Shown: positions 35,986-45,079 of the stretch, in pieces
Layout: every line of letters begins with the position of its first letter
How positions within the stretch are numbered: position 1 is the stretch's first letter
Source: DASQHY01 sp035602605
Lineage (GTDB): Bacteria; Acidobacteriota; Terriglobia; Acidiferrales; UBA7541
Assembly (NCBI GenBank): GCA_035602605.1
Contig: DATNLZ010000139.1
Location: 1 to 64,000 of the forward strand
DNA: 64,000 bases
Direction: 5' to 3'
Notes under the pieces: model-generated
Database searches by the model: none
What the model was told of the DNA's origin: nothing
The model's input: only the letters and a program-made list of their open reading frames with translations
Translations under genes and position numbers: made by a program

Positions 35986-36293
35986 GTGTGGCTAGCTCGT
36001 AAGACATGTTCAGTCTAACAAGCTGGGGTGCTTCCGCAAGGAAGAGTTCCTGCTAGACAATGCGCGATTGGCTTCACGATACTCCGGTGGTCTTTGCAAG
36101 GGGCCCTGGGTCATTGCCATTGGCGGGTCCATTCTGTAGTACCTTGCCGACGCAAAATGGAATCAGTCATCATTCCTCGACCTGGTGCCCCAAACCAGTG
36201 CACTCTCAGAATGCCCCGTTAAACAGTCTGTGTAGGAAACCCTAATAGAATATGGCAAAAGTGGATTGGCAAGGTGGGTTGGTCAATATGAAG
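35986..36293. other. No gene seen
   Basis: About 310 bases upstream of the kinase gene and downstream of tRNA-His. It should hold the promoter of the two-component operon, but I see no strong -35/-10 pair. Short open stretches on the plus strand show no coding signs. Confidence 0.4.
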
Positions 36294-36370
36294 TGGGGTG
36301 AGCGACGGGGATTGAACCCGCGACCCTCGGAGCCACAGTCCGATGCTCTACCAGCTGAGCTACGCTCACC
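36294..36370 (-). tRNA. tRNA-His (anticodon GTG)
   Basis: Minus strand: acceptor GTGAGCG pairs with CGCTCAC, with the extra G at position -1 facing discriminator C, the tRNA-His hallmark. Anticodon loop CTGTGGC gives GTG; the T-arm contains GGTTCAATC. CCA is encoded at 36294-36296. Complete. The insertion sequence begins about 150 bases away and does not touch the gene. Confidence 0.95.
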
Positions 36371-36518
36371 ACGGAAAACGAAATGATAGCACGTGAAAGC
36401 AAGTCAGGGAAAGTTGACGCGCCAGACTGCAGGCGTTTCGGAAGTTTGGACGTGCCGTCGTAATGCGAGCTAAATTTGGCGGGCCCGGGCTGGCGTCCGG
36501 AGTTGAGAGGAACACGCG

Positions 36519-36528
36519 CCTATTTTCG
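36519..36528 (+). repeat. Left terminal inverted repeat of the IS
   Basis: CCTATTTTCG, matching the inverted right end perfectly over ten bases; similarity ends after that. Confidence 0.6.
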
Positions 36529-36624
36529 AGAGACGAATCCCTGGGGCGGGACCGCCCTGGTAGGGGAGCGCAGCTGCGAGAGTGGTGATACGAAGTTAGG
36601 TGGACGGCGCGGAGAACGTGTGGG

Positions 36625-37594
36625 TCAACTGGTATTGGCAGGTGCTGCGGGTCGGGACAAGCTGAGCCAAAGCAGTTGAGCGAACTCCACGGCCGTGCAG
36701 AGAGGGTGCCTGCCGCGGTGCAAATAACGCAGGCAATACAACCGCTCGATGGTCAGCGCCAAGCTTGTGAGCAGCCAGGTGATCAACAAGCTGTTGCGGT
36801 GATGATGACAGATGTGTCCCAGGCCATGGCGGTTCTTGGCGTCATTAAACCCTTGATTCTCGATCTCCCAGCGGCTCTTGGCGCGGTGATATAGCACCCA
36901 ACTGCTGACTCGTTCGATGGGAGAATCGGTGAGCCAGAATGCTTCAATCACCTGGCCATCTGGTTTCTGCTGTCGGTAGAACAGGACCCGTACGGTTTTC
37001 CATCGCAGGTTTTCCCAGGGATCGAAGTCTTCGGCATCCCAAAGTTCGACGCGATCTGGCCCGTGAAGGAAAGTCAGTTTGGGAGTCTGGGAACGGAAAC
37101 GGTTTTGTGCTGCGGCAAACAGCTCGGGCAAATTCGCTTTCAGGCGGGCCACCACCGGCAGGCCCAGATCGCAGGCGGTATGCAGAAACGGAGCGGTGGC
37201 GAATCCCCCATCCACGACGACGTAGGCCGCGAAACGGATGCCCAGCAGCTCGATAGTGTTTCGAAAGCCTTTTGTTGCGTTTGACTTGGCGCAGGGTGCG
37301 CGTCAAGGCGGCTCGTGTGGGAGTCGGATCTAAACGTTCGGTGAAGTAGCCCAGAGCATCATCGCTGAACGACGTGCTCACCGCTAGCGCGCGACGCGCG
37401 GAGGAGCGCACCAGTCTTTCTACGGCAAGGAAATTGGAGGGGCGCAACACTTGGCCGATCAGCATGGACCACAGTAAGGCTTGGGCAGGAATTTGCGGTT
37501 GCCGCCGACCATCACCGGGAAATCGGAAATAAGACCGTAAACCCAGGCGCCGCGTGACGTAGTCCCAGAGGCGTCGTGGGGTGCAGCCATTCAC
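36625..37594 (-). pseudogene. IS4-like DDE transposase, frameshifted
   Basis: Starts at the GTG at 37594, which overlaps the stop of the DUF6788 gene (GTGA). The first part reads LWDYVTRRLGLRSYFRF and VKRNK. The frame is lost near 37277-37283, where a run of four A (AACAAAAGG) makes the downstream coding frame shift by +1. The rest, GFRNTIELLG then AAYVVVDGGFATAPF, continues in the other frame to 36625. The C-terminal half includes the DDE-type VVVDGGFAT (Asp) and RWEIENQGFNDAKN (Glu) regions. Removing one A from the run would restore a single protein of about 320 residues. Programmed frameshifting is possible but unusual for this family. Confidence 0.75.
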
Positions 37595-37959
37595 CGCTGG
37601 CGTTGTTTGCGGGCCAGGACCAACAGTTGCGCGTTGGAAGCGAGCACTTCGCGGACCGCCTCTTGAAACTTGCGGCCGGATTGGACGCGCTTCTGGACTT
37701 CCTCGACCCACTCTCTGGGGATGCGCTGGGCGTGTCTTTTTCCTCCCACCATGAAGACCAGCGACCACGCCGCATGGCCCTTACCCTTAGCACAGTGGCA
37801 AGAGGGTTTCCCACAGCGCGTGTAATTGAGGACTAAGGAACCGGGGAGGAGGTCGTCCGGGACAGGAAACTGGCGGAGGAGTGCAAACTTGCGCTGACGC
37901 AAGCGCGAGGCCAGAGGTCCTCTGGGTGTGATCTTAATCTTGTACAAATACTTACACAA
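37591..37959 (-). CDS. IS-associated DUF6788-type protein
   Basis: 122 residues from a TTG start at 37959. It contains a cysteine cluster RCGKPSCHCAKGKGHAAW that looks like a zinc-binding knuckle, followed by a basic helical region QKRVQSGRKFQEAVREVLAS. Such small proteins recur upstream of this type of transposase; their role in transposition is not established. Its stop overlaps the transposase start. Confidence 0.7.
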   Translation of the reverse strand: MCKYLYKIKITPRGPLASRLRQRKFALLRQFPVPDDLLPGSLVLNYTRCGKPSCHCAKGKGHAAWSLVFMVGGKRHAQRIPREWVEEVQKRVQSGRKFQEAVREVLASNAQLLVLARKQRQR

Positions 37960-37992
37960 GAAAAGGGAAAACGCAAGCCCATATTTTGAATG

Positions 37993-38002
37993 CGAAAATA
38001 GG
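37993..38002 (-). repeat. Right terminal inverted repeat of the IS
   Basis: CGAAAATAGG, the exact inverse of the left end of the element. Confidence 0.6.
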
Positions 38003-38266
38003 GTGGCTGCTGAGAAACCTCAAGGGGTGGGACAAAACCACGCTGAATCAGGGTAGCTGTGGACTGTTAGCCATCAATGTTACGAAACGCCTGGCCAGAA
38101 TGTTGCGAGTCACTGGAGGCGAGGTGGCGTCGTCAAACAATTGTTGCCAACCGTTTCGCGTGGTCCGCGGAAACCAAACATTTCCTGACTAACTCAACGC
38201 AGAAAAGGTTGACGCCTCGCTGGAAACTCAAGCAGAGTGTTTCTGACTGGAGTGCGACTGCGCAAA

Positions 38267-38713
38267 ATGGCTGTCCATCGAAAGCTCATCCAGAGAAGCA
38301 AGCGCCTTGGCAAATTTATAGGGCCTCGCGAGGCTGCCCAGATTCTAGGCATCAACTATTCCACGTTAAAACAGTGGATCTACAAAAAGCGATTGCGTAC
38401 TGCGAGGACTGCTGGTGGGCACCATCGAATCCCTGAGTCTGAGCTGGACAAGTTTCTTTATCGGGCCAACGAGTCCGGCGATGCCGCCGAGAAACGAACG
38501 AACTTTCGGCGCATCAGCGGCCGAAACCAGATCGTCGGACGAGTTGTTGAAATCAAAATCAGCGGGTTACTCGCTCAGGTAACGCTCTCGATTGGCGGCC
38601 AACGGATCACTTCCATTATCACAAGTGATGCCGTCCGCGAGATGCGTCTCCGCCAGGGCGACAAGGCAGCGGCTCTGATCAAGTCAACCGAAGTGATGAT
38701 TGTGCGCGTCTAG
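38267..38713 (+). CDS. HTH-Mop (molybdate-binding-type) regulator
   Basis: 148 residues in two domains. The N-terminal part is an excisionase/MerR-like helix-turn-helix: GPREAAQILGINYSTLKQWI, then RTARTAGGHHRIPESELDKF. The C-terminal part (about 80-148) is a single Mop/TOBE domain: SGRNQIVGRVVEIKISGLLA, QVTLSIGGQRITSIITSDAV and the end LRQGDKAAALIKSTEVMIVRV. Mop domains bind molybdate or tungstate in ModE, ModC and molbindins. I infer a one-component oxyanion-responsive regulator or molybdate-binding protein. The ATG at 38267 gives the family start; an in-frame GTG at 38237 is possible. The porin downstream has inverted repeats over its promoter that it might bind. Confidence 0.82.
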   Translation: MAVHRKLIQRSKRLGKFIGPREAAQILGINYSTLKQWIYKKRLRTARTAGGHHRIPESELDKFLYRANESGDAAEKRTNFRRISGRNQIVGRVVEIKISGLLAQVTLSIGGQRITSIITSDAVREMRLRQGDKAAALIKSTEVMIVRV

Positions 38714-38765
38714 TATTGCTGCGACTTAACCATCGTTCGTTCTACCGAAGGTTTACAATCCTTAT

Positions 38766-38814
38766 GATTCAATTGAATCCGCTTTGACTTGACGATTTAA
38801 AATGAGTTAAATCG
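38766..38814 (+). promoter_or_regulatory. Porin promoter with two inverted repeats
   Basis: A perfect 14-base palindrome GATTCAATTGAATC (38766-38779) lies just upstream of TTGACT (38784-38789); a 17-base spacer leads to TTAAAT (38807-38812). A second inverted repeat CGATTTAA-N6-TTAAATCG (38793-38814) covers the -10 box. A regulator bound there would block transcription of the porin. Predicted start near 38819. Confidence 0.55.
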
Positions 38815-38862
38815 CACACACGCTAAACTGCGACTATGGTTCAACGTAATCAGGGAGGGTAC

Positions 38863-40515
38863 ATGTGGAGCGGAAAACTGGAAGTCCTGGCTCTGGGAAT
38901 CTCTCTTTGCCTGCCCATGAGCGGCGCCGATAACGTCGCAAAGGACGCAACGGCGCGAGAAACGGCGAGCAACCCCCAGCTGCTGCTCTCGCAGGAGCCC
39001 GTAACATCTTCCACGCCGGCGACTATCGAAAGACAGATCGAAGAACTAAAAAGAGGACTTGAGGTTCAGCAAGCGACCTTACGCGCCCAAGAAGCGCGCA
39101 TCGCTGCGCTCGAGGCTGAGGTGCGCGCCGCGCAGGCAAGTTCCACAGTCTCTTCTATTCCATCGGGGACGGTTGGGGTTGGTGCAGGGCTCGTCGCCGA
39201 AACAAACGTCCACCAGGAGCCTGACCAACTTGAAGCGCCGAAAGATTCCGGGCACAAATCCTTCGCCGATCGTTTAAAGAACATTGGCCCGTTCTCCTTC
39301 AGCGGCGACTTCAAGCTGCGCGACGAACCCTCTTTCGGCGGACCTGCGGACCGCTCACAGGTGCGCAATCGCGCTCGCATAAGGCTGCGTTTCAATGCCG
39401 ATGCCAGCCTGAATGGCGATGTCACCGGCAGCCTTACCCTTGCCACGGGAGATATCAACAATCCAGTAGCCGCCATGCAAACGATCAACCAATTTTATAC
39501 CCGGAAGCCGTTGTATCTCGATCGCGCGTTCATTACCTATCATCCTCATTTTTTCAAGGCATTGACCCTGACCGGCGGAAAATTTTCATACCCTTGGTAC
39601 CGGACCGAACTGACCTGGGACAATGACCTCAATCCTGAAGGGTTGGCACAAACCTTAGCGTGGGATTTCGAAACCTCGGGCCCCTTGAAGCGCATCGCCC
39701 TGGTTGGATTTGAGCTCCCCTTCGCCGAGACCGCAGGCGTTTCCTTCCATAATAAGAGCATTGTGCAAAGCGCGGTGTATGGCGGGCAGCTTCAGACCGC
39801 ATGGGGATTAACGAGTTGGCTCAGACTCAGCCTTTATGGTGCATTTTATAATTGGCACAAAGCTGATCCCGTTGCCCTTTCGGTGGCCACTGCAAACGCT
39901 GCGAGCCCCCTGCACGGGCTGCTGAAGTTGAACAACAACGGCAGCCAGAATTCAACGGTTACAACGACGGGGACATTCACTGCAACGGGTCAAGACGTCG
40001 TCACGAATGCCCAATTTGCTTCAAAGTTCGGAATTTTTGACGCCATTGCGAGGTTGGACCTAAGCACTTCGGCTCCGCAGTGGCCGATCCTTATCCTCGG
40101 AAATTTCGCCCAGAATACGAAAGCTTGCGCGAACCTTGGCAACATCCTTGCCGCACCGGCGAACACTGAGGTTCAAACCTTCTCTCAATCCAGAAATGCG
40201 CTCTGCGATCCGCGCCAGCGCCGTGCCTACTGGCTCGAGGCACGCGTCGGCCGCGCACAAGAAAAAGGCGACTGGAACTTTGCGTACACCCGAATTTTTG
40301 TCGAACGCGAAGCAGTGCTTGGTGTTTTCAACTACAGCGAGATGCGCCAGGGAAGCAATGTCACCGCACACCGGGTCGAAGTCTTCTATCAGGCCAACAA
40401 CAAGATCCAGCTCGCCTTCACCGGACTTTTCGGGCGCCCGTTGGTGACGGCGAGCAGTCCACTTCTGGACAACTTGCTCAAGCGGCTCCAGTTCGACGTG
40501 ACTTACAGGTTCTGA
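38863..40515 (+). CDS. Putative outer-membrane porin
   Basis: 550 residues with a signal peptide (EVLALGISLCLPMSGA). A coiled-coil segment (IERQIEELKRGLEVQQATLR, then AALEAEVRAAQ) is followed by a long beta-rich domain of about 420 residues. It ends with LQFDVTYRF, whose terminal Phe is the classic outer-membrane barrel signal. Periodic aromatic/amphipathic strands such as GDFKLRDEPSFGG and RARIRLRFNADASL fit a porin. The ATG at 38863 was chosen for the strong GGGAGG four bases before it; 38836 is in frame but lacks one. The substrate is unknown. Molybdate is one guess from its neighbour but nothing in the protein shows it. Confidence 0.82.
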   Translation: MWSGKLEVLALGISLCLPMSGADNVAKDATARETASNPQLLLSQEPVTSSTPATIERQIEELKRGLEVQQATLRAQEARIAALEAEVRAAQASSTVSSIPSGTVGVGAGLVAETNVHQEPDQLEAPKDSGHKSFADRLKNIGPFSFSGDFKLRDEPSFGGPADRSQVRNRARIRLRFNADASLNGDVTGSLTLATGDINNPVAAMQTINQFYTRKPLYLDRAFITYHPHFFKALTLTGGKFSYPWYRTELTWDNDLNPEGLAQTLAWDFETSGPLKRIALVGFELPFAETAGVSFHNKSIVQSAVYGGQLQTAWGLTSWLRLSLYGAFYNWHKADPVALSVATANAASPLHGLLKLNNNGSQNSTVTTTGTFTATGQDVVTNAQFASKFGIFDAIARLDLSTSAPQWPILILGNFAQNTKACANLGNILAAPANTEVQTFSQSRNALCDPRQRRAYWLEARVGRAQEKGDWNFAYTRIFVEREAVLGVFNYSEMRQGSNVTAHRVEVFYQANNKIQLAFTGLFGRPLVTASSPLLDNLLKRLQFDVTYRF

Positions 40516-40604
40516 GTCAAGTATTGCTTCGGCGTTAGCATGGCAGCGGAGAAACTAGGTCAGCTCGGGCTACGGAATTTTGCTAAACGAGGGTTACCTA
40601 GCGA

Positions 40605-40922
40605 TTATTGGACGCCAATTTCAGTCAGCCATTTTTCAATAATTGTTTGCTGGCCGGCATCAATCATCTCAAAGGAAATACCCATTCCCATGTTCGGCTG
40701 TGAATAAATAACCGAGCCATTGGCGCTGAATGACTGGTCGTGGTAACGAATCACGATGTTGATGGCCGTGCCGAGCGGCAACGGATTCATCATATCCATG
40801 TAGCAGCCGTAACGGCTGAGCTCACTGGTACGGGCGGTCAGGCGGGTTTCTGATTTACGCTCGGTGATCTCGGCCGATGCGAAAAACGGATAGCGGGGTA
40901 CCCGGCGAAGATCTGTAGGCAT
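40605..40922 (-). CDS. PilZ-domain protein
   Basis: 105 residues, a minimal PilZ domain. RRVPRYPFFASAEITE carries the RxxxR motif and TSELSRYGCYMDMMN the D/NxSxxG-like region. Downstream strands INIVIRYHDQSFSANGSVIY and MGMGISFEMID complete the fold. The ATG at 40922 is used; a GTG at 40928 is also in frame. The gene faces away from pilT with about 270 bases between, so a shared regulatory region and a c-di-GMP link to twitching motility are plausible. Confidence 0.83.
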   Translation of the reverse strand: MPTDLRRVPRYPFFASAEITERKSETRLTARTSELSRYGCYMDMMNPLPLGTAINIVIRYHDQSFSANGSVIYSQPNMGMGISFEMIDAGQQTIIEKWLTEIGVQ

Positions 40923-41193
40923 GCGCACTGGCCTCCGCGTATTGCCCCGAGGGTAGCGTTGTCAAACCATACGAAACACCGCCGGGGCCGGATACATCAT
41001 GCCAGAGCGAAGGGCAGCCGTCCCATAAATCATCCCCGTGGGCGCGACTGTGAAGTAATAGCGGATTTGACACCACACCATCATGAGTTGATTGTTTCCC
41101 GCTGCCTATCTACGTACCATTGTCCCTGGCCGATCCTCACGCCAAAGACCTCTCCGGATATCATCGAGAGCTCAAAACCATTCAGGAGTGATC

Positions 41194-42435
41194 ATGGCTA
41201 CCACGGTTATAGCCGAGGTCCCGCTAAATACGGTGCCGGTAACGACTGCTCCGGCAGCGACCCCGTCCACCAAGGACGTCATCGCCGCGATGCTTCGCGT
41301 TCCTGGACAGCTGAGCGACTTGATTTTTTCCCCCGGACGCCCGCCCCAAGTGGAAGCCAGCGGACAATTGATGCCCGTTAAAATTCCCGGCCTCGAGGTG
41401 CTTACTGTCCACGATACGATGCGGATTGCAAGCGATCTGATAGGCAAGCTGGAGCATCCTGCGAAGAAATTAGAGACGGAGGGTTCAGCGGACCTTTCCT
41501 ACGGTCTCGAGGGAATCGCGAGATTTCGCGTAAATATTTTCCGGCAGCGCGGCAGCCTTGCGATCATCATGCGGCTGATTCCCGATAAAGTGCCGACGTT
41601 CACCGATTTGAATCTGCCGCCACAATTGTCGGAAATAGTGGGTCTGCGAAACGGAATTGTGCTGGTAACTGGTCCGACCGGCTCCGGGAAGTCGTCAACG
41701 CTCGCGGCCATCATCAACCGGATTAACGAGGAAAAGGCTTACCACGTTCTGACGATCGAGGACCCCATTGAATTCCTCCACAAACATAAAAAAGCAACAA
41801 TCCATCAACGTGAGTTACACAGCGACACGCCCACCTTTGCCCTCGCGCTGCGCGCCGCTCTTCGCCAGGCTCCTAAGGTAATCCTCGTCGGCGAAATGCG
41901 CGACAAAGAGACGATTGAGATCGCGCTCGAAGCCGCCGAAACCGGGCACCTCGTGCTTTCTACGCTACATACCATTGACGCGGCGCGCACCGTTGAACGG
42001 ATCGTTGGCAGCTTTTCGATGAGCGATCAGCAAGCAATTCGCAACCGTCTGGCCAAGGCATTCCGCTATATTCTTTCGCAGCGCCTTCTTCCGCGCAGAG
42101 ACGGCAACGGCCGGCTCGCGGTCATCGAGATTCTTAAATCCACACTGCGTACCCGCGAGTACATCGAAAAGGGCGAGGGCGAAGGAAAAACTTTGGTGGA
42201 CGCGATGCGCGACGGCTCAACAGAAGGCATGCAATATTTCGATGGCGAGATTGAAAAGCTTATCCGCGCCGGCACGCTCGATTTGGAAACTGGCTTGGCC
42301 TATGCTACCAATCAAGGCAATCTGCGCCTGGAACTCGCCGACATGGACCCGCAAACCGATCTGCAACCTAAACTCTCTGCGACGGCCGCCGCGAAAAAGG
42401 CGCCTCAGGCGACGGAACTCGAGATCGAACGCTGA
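41194..42435 (+). CDS. pilT: Type IV pilus retraction ATPase PilT
   Basis: 413 residues of the secretion-ATPase family. The hexameric ATPase motifs are present: Walker A GPTGSGKSST (Lys166), Asp box TIEDPIEFLH, Walker B VILVGEMRD, His box HLVLSTLHT. It retracts type IV pili in twitching. The first about 25 residues are Thr/Pro-rich and not conserved. The ATG at 41194 is preceded by CAGGAG; a longer frame from 41092 lacks one. PilT proteins with long extra termini sometimes have other roles, so pilT or a close paralogue (pilU) cannot be separated here. No pilB, pilC or pilin genes are in the window. Confidence 0.9.
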   Translation: MATTVIAEVPLNTVPVTTAPAATPSTKDVIAAMLRVPGQLSDLIFSPGRPPQVEASGQLMPVKIPGLEVLTVHDTMRIASDLIGKLEHPAKKLETEGSADLSYGLEGIARFRVNIFRQRGSLAIIMRLIPDKVPTFTDLNLPPQLSEIVGLRNGIVLVTGPTGSGKSSTLAAIINRINEEKAYHVLTIEDPIEFLHKHKKATIHQRELHSDTPTFALALRAALRQAPKVILVGEMRDKETIEIALEAAETGHLVLSTLHTIDAARTVERIVGSFSMSDQQAIRNRLAKAFRYILSQRLLPRRDGNGRLAVIEILKSTLRTREYIEKGEGEGKTLVDAMRDGSTEGMQYFDGEIEKLIRAGTLDLETGLAYATNQGNLRLELADMDPQTDLQPKLSATAAAKKAPQATELEIER

Positions 42436-42612
42436 ATCCTCAAGTCGGCGACAATCTTCTTGTTGGATCGCGTTTCCAGATCGCCGCATTTGCTCATCGG
42501 TTGCCCATACCGTTCCCACCGCTGCGGCAACGTTTTTGACTTCCGTGGCTCTCGCGCATAGAATCCGCAGTTCGCCATCTTCGAGTCGAGCTTCACAAAC
42601 AGGAGCAACAGG

Positions 42613-44190
42613 ATGAAAAAGGGTCTGTGTCTTGGTGCGATACTTTCGATTGTTTTGGGGCTGGGGCCGGCACTCCGGCTAGCGGCGCAGTTGCACGAAG
42701 ATGAAAAGAAATCGCCAGAGACAAAACCGTTGGACCCAGCCGAAATGGCCAAACCTAAGGAAGAATCTTCGGTCACCGAGCACACCATCCGCATCGGAGG
42801 GCAGACGATCCCCTACCGAGCCACCGCGAGTACCACGCTGCTCAAAAATGAAAAAGGGGAGCCTACTGCCCTAATGTACTCAGTCGCATACACGCGCTCC
42901 GATGTGCGCGACCTTAGCCTGCGGCCTATTTCATTCTTATATAACGGTGGGCCCGGCTCGGCGACGATGTGGCTGCATCTCGGCGCCTTTGGACCGCGCC
43001 GCGCTTCCATTGTCGACGGTCAATTTACGCCGCCAGCGCCTTATAAGCTCGTTGATAATTCAGAAAGCTTGCTCGACAAGTCTGATCTGGTGTTCATTGA
43101 TGCCATAGGCACCGGTTACAGCCACGCGGTCGGCAAAGCGCAGGACAAGGATTTCTACGGCATCGACGAAGACGTTCAAGCCTTTGCACAATTCATCGTC
43201 ACCTATATCAGCCGCAATGACCGGTGGAATTCCGCTAAATTCCTCATCGGAGAAAGTTATGGCACCTTTCGCTCTGCCGCGCTGGGCAATTATCTGCAGT
43301 CCCGAGATACGTTGCACTTAAACGGGATCGTCCTGATCTCCTCGGTACTTGATCTCTCGACGATTACCTTCGCGCCCGGCGACGATCGTCCTTACATCTT
43401 TTATCTCCCTAGTTACGCGGCCGTAGCCTGGTACCACAGAGTTCTGAAAGATCGGCCGGCAGATTTGCAAGGTTTTATCGAAGAGGCGCGCCAGTATGCC
43501 AAAGGCGAATACGCGACGGCGCTTTTCAAAGGGTCTCAACTGTCGGCTGCGGAAAAGGCGGCCGTAGCGAAGAAGCTTTCATACTTCACGGGCCTCAGTG
43601 AAGACTATTTGCAACGAGCCAATCTTCGCGTGACTCTCGGCCAGTTCAATGTCGAGCTGCAGCGCAGCCGGGGGTTAACAACCGGCCGCATCGACGCGCG
43701 TTTTTCCGGATATACCTATGATCTGCTGGCCGAAAACTCACAAGGCGATCCCGAAGGCCCCGCCGTTGGCGGTGCTTACACTGCTCTCATCAATTCCTAC
43801 AACCACAGCGAACTAAAATTCGGCCGCGATAAGCTGTACCACAACACCAGCGGCGGCGGTGGCGCCGCCTGGAATTGGAAACGCCAGCCCACGCCTATCG
43901 GCGCCCGCTCATTTTTCCCCAGCGCTCCTAACACCCAGGGGGATCTTGCGCAGGCCATGATCACCAATCCTCGCCTCTTGGTGCAGGTAGAAAACGGTTA
44001 CTACGACATGGCCACGCCATTCTTCGAAACCGAATACACGATGGGGCATCTCGGCTTGCCCGCAGACCTGCAGAAAAATATAACTTTGGATTATTACAAC
44101 GCAGGCCACATGATGTATTTGCGCGACGAAGATCGGGTGAGCCTCCACAATCACGTAGCCAGTTTTATCGATCGCGCTACCCGCGAATAA
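42613..44190 (+). CDS. Secreted S10 serine carboxypeptidase
   Basis: 525 residues with a signal peptide (GAILSIVLGLGPALRLAAQ). Serine carboxypeptidase (peptidase S10) motifs are clear: NGGPGSATMW, GESYGTFRSAALG (nucleophile Ser), NGYYDMATPF (Asp) and NAGHMMYLRD (His). The enzyme removes C-terminal residues from peptides and should work outside the cytoplasm. A charged linker of about 25 residues lies between the signal and the catalytic domain. Confidence 0.93.
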   Translation: MKKGLCLGAILSIVLGLGPALRLAAQLHEDEKKSPETKPLDPAEMAKPKEESSVTEHTIRIGGQTIPYRATASTTLLKNEKGEPTALMYSVAYTRSDVRDLSLRPISFLYNGGPGSATMWLHLGAFGPRRASIVDGQFTPPAPYKLVDNSESLLDKSDLVFIDAIGTGYSHAVGKAQDKDFYGIDEDVQAFAQFIVTYISRNDRWNSAKFLIGESYGTFRSAALGNYLQSRDTLHLNGIVLISSVLDLSTITFAPGDDRPYIFYLPSYAAVAWYHRVLKDRPADLQGFIEEARQYAKGEYATALFKGSQLSAAEKAAVAKKLSYFTGLSEDYLQRANLRVTLGQFNVELQRSRGLTTGRIDARFSGYTYDLLAENSQGDPEGPAVGGAYTALINSYNHSELKFGRDKLYHNTSGGGGAAWNWKRQPTPIGARSFFPSAPNTQGDLAQAMITNPRLLVQVENGYYDMATPFFETEYTMGHLGLPADLQKNITLDYYNAGHMMYLRDEDRVSLHNHVASFIDRATRE

Positions 44191-44320
44191 CTACCGTCGC
44201 CAGGTCTGGTTCGTCGAACCCAACGAAACCCTACGGCCGTGTTGCCTTATCTTTCCGCCCACATTTCCGTACGTGGGCAATCTCGACGTTTCGCCACGAT
44301 TCTCGAAGCACAACCATCCC

Positions 44321-45046
44321 TTAAGATCGATTTTTGGCGAATACCACGAGCGAGCTGCCAAAGGGGATCGGGAAAGGGCTGAGGACTGTTCGCTCGAAGC
44401 GAGAAATCCAAAGAAGCGATTGATTGAGCCAGTTTGGAGGGACCGAAGGTACCGCGGGTCGGGTCGCAAAGATGCGCTCGACAGCGCGCGTTAAGAGTTT
44501 TGCTGGAAAGATCCACTGAAATAAGTAGCGCTCCTCCAGAATTTGCAGCCCGGCCTGTTTAAAAAGCGGGCGCAAGGTGGCCTTACGATAGCGCGTCACG
44601 TGGTGGTTGATGACGTCGTGATTGGTCCAGAGCAAATTAAACGCTGGAACCGTGGCCAGCAACGCTCCACCGGGAAGAAGCAGTGCGCAGGCGTGGCCAA
44701 TAGCAGCCAGTGGATCCGGCATGTGCTCGAGGACGTCGAGCATCAGGATTAGCGAATATTGCTTTCCGGGTCGGAAGGACGAATCAAACGGCACGATCTG
44801 AATCCGTGCTCGGTGGGGTCCATCGCTGCGAACCAGTGCCGCATCTGGTTCGACGCCTTCGACGTCGCCAAGCTCACGTAAACGATCGAAGAATAGGCCA
44901 TCACCGCAGCCGACATCGAGAATGCGCCCCCATCCTTCAGCCGGCTGGTGAGCTCGAAGAGCCTTTAGTACGCCGGCTTCGCGCGCCCGCCACCACCAGT
45001 GCCGTTCGTAGAGCTCGCGATACTTCTCGCCATATTTAGGATCCAC
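44321..45046 (-). CDS. Class I SAM-dependent methyltransferase
   Basis: 241 residues. The SAM-binding motif is RILDVGCGDGLFFDRLRELG, followed by an acidic VEGVEPDAAL. LILMLDVLEHMPDPLAA is the DxxEH-type motif often seen in ubiquinone- and glycan-type methyltransferases, and YRKATLRPLFKQAGL is a downstream family segment. Starts at GTG 45046 with GAGGAG before it. It is the last gene of a minus-strand run with a GT2, another methyltransferase and a GT39-like gene, so modification of a lipid-linked or secreted glycan is the likeliest role. Confidence 0.88.
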   Translation of the reverse strand: MDPKYGEKYRELYERHWWWRAREAGVLKALRAHQPAEGWGRILDVGCGDGLFFDRLRELGDVEGVEPDAALVRSDGPHRARIQIVPFDSSFRPGKQYSLILMLDVLEHMPDPLAAIGHACALLLPGGALLATVPAFNLLWTNHDVINHHVTRYRKATLRPLFKQAGLQILEERYLFQWIFPAKLLTRAVERIFATRPAVPSVPPNWLNQSLLWISRFERTVLSPFPIPFGSSLVVFAKNRS

Positions 45047-45079
45047 CAGCTCCTCAGCCTTGCCGGCACCGCTGCATCG

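Larger units (their letters stand above)
36519..38002 (-). mobile_element. Insertion sequence with DUF6788 helper and IS4-like DDE transposase
   Basis: A 1.48 kb element bounded by the inverted ends CCTATTTTCG (36519-36528) and its complement CGAAAATAGG (37993-38002). It carries two genes in one direction: a small DUF6788-type protein and, overlapping it by four bases, a DDE transposase. The transposase is broken by a frameshift, so the copy is probably immobile. I could not find a clear target-site duplication next to the ends. It sits between tRNA-His and the HTH-Mop regulator gene. Confidence 0.75.

Noticed and set aside
36028..36245. Two short plus-strand frames before tRNA-His
   Set aside because: No coding signs.
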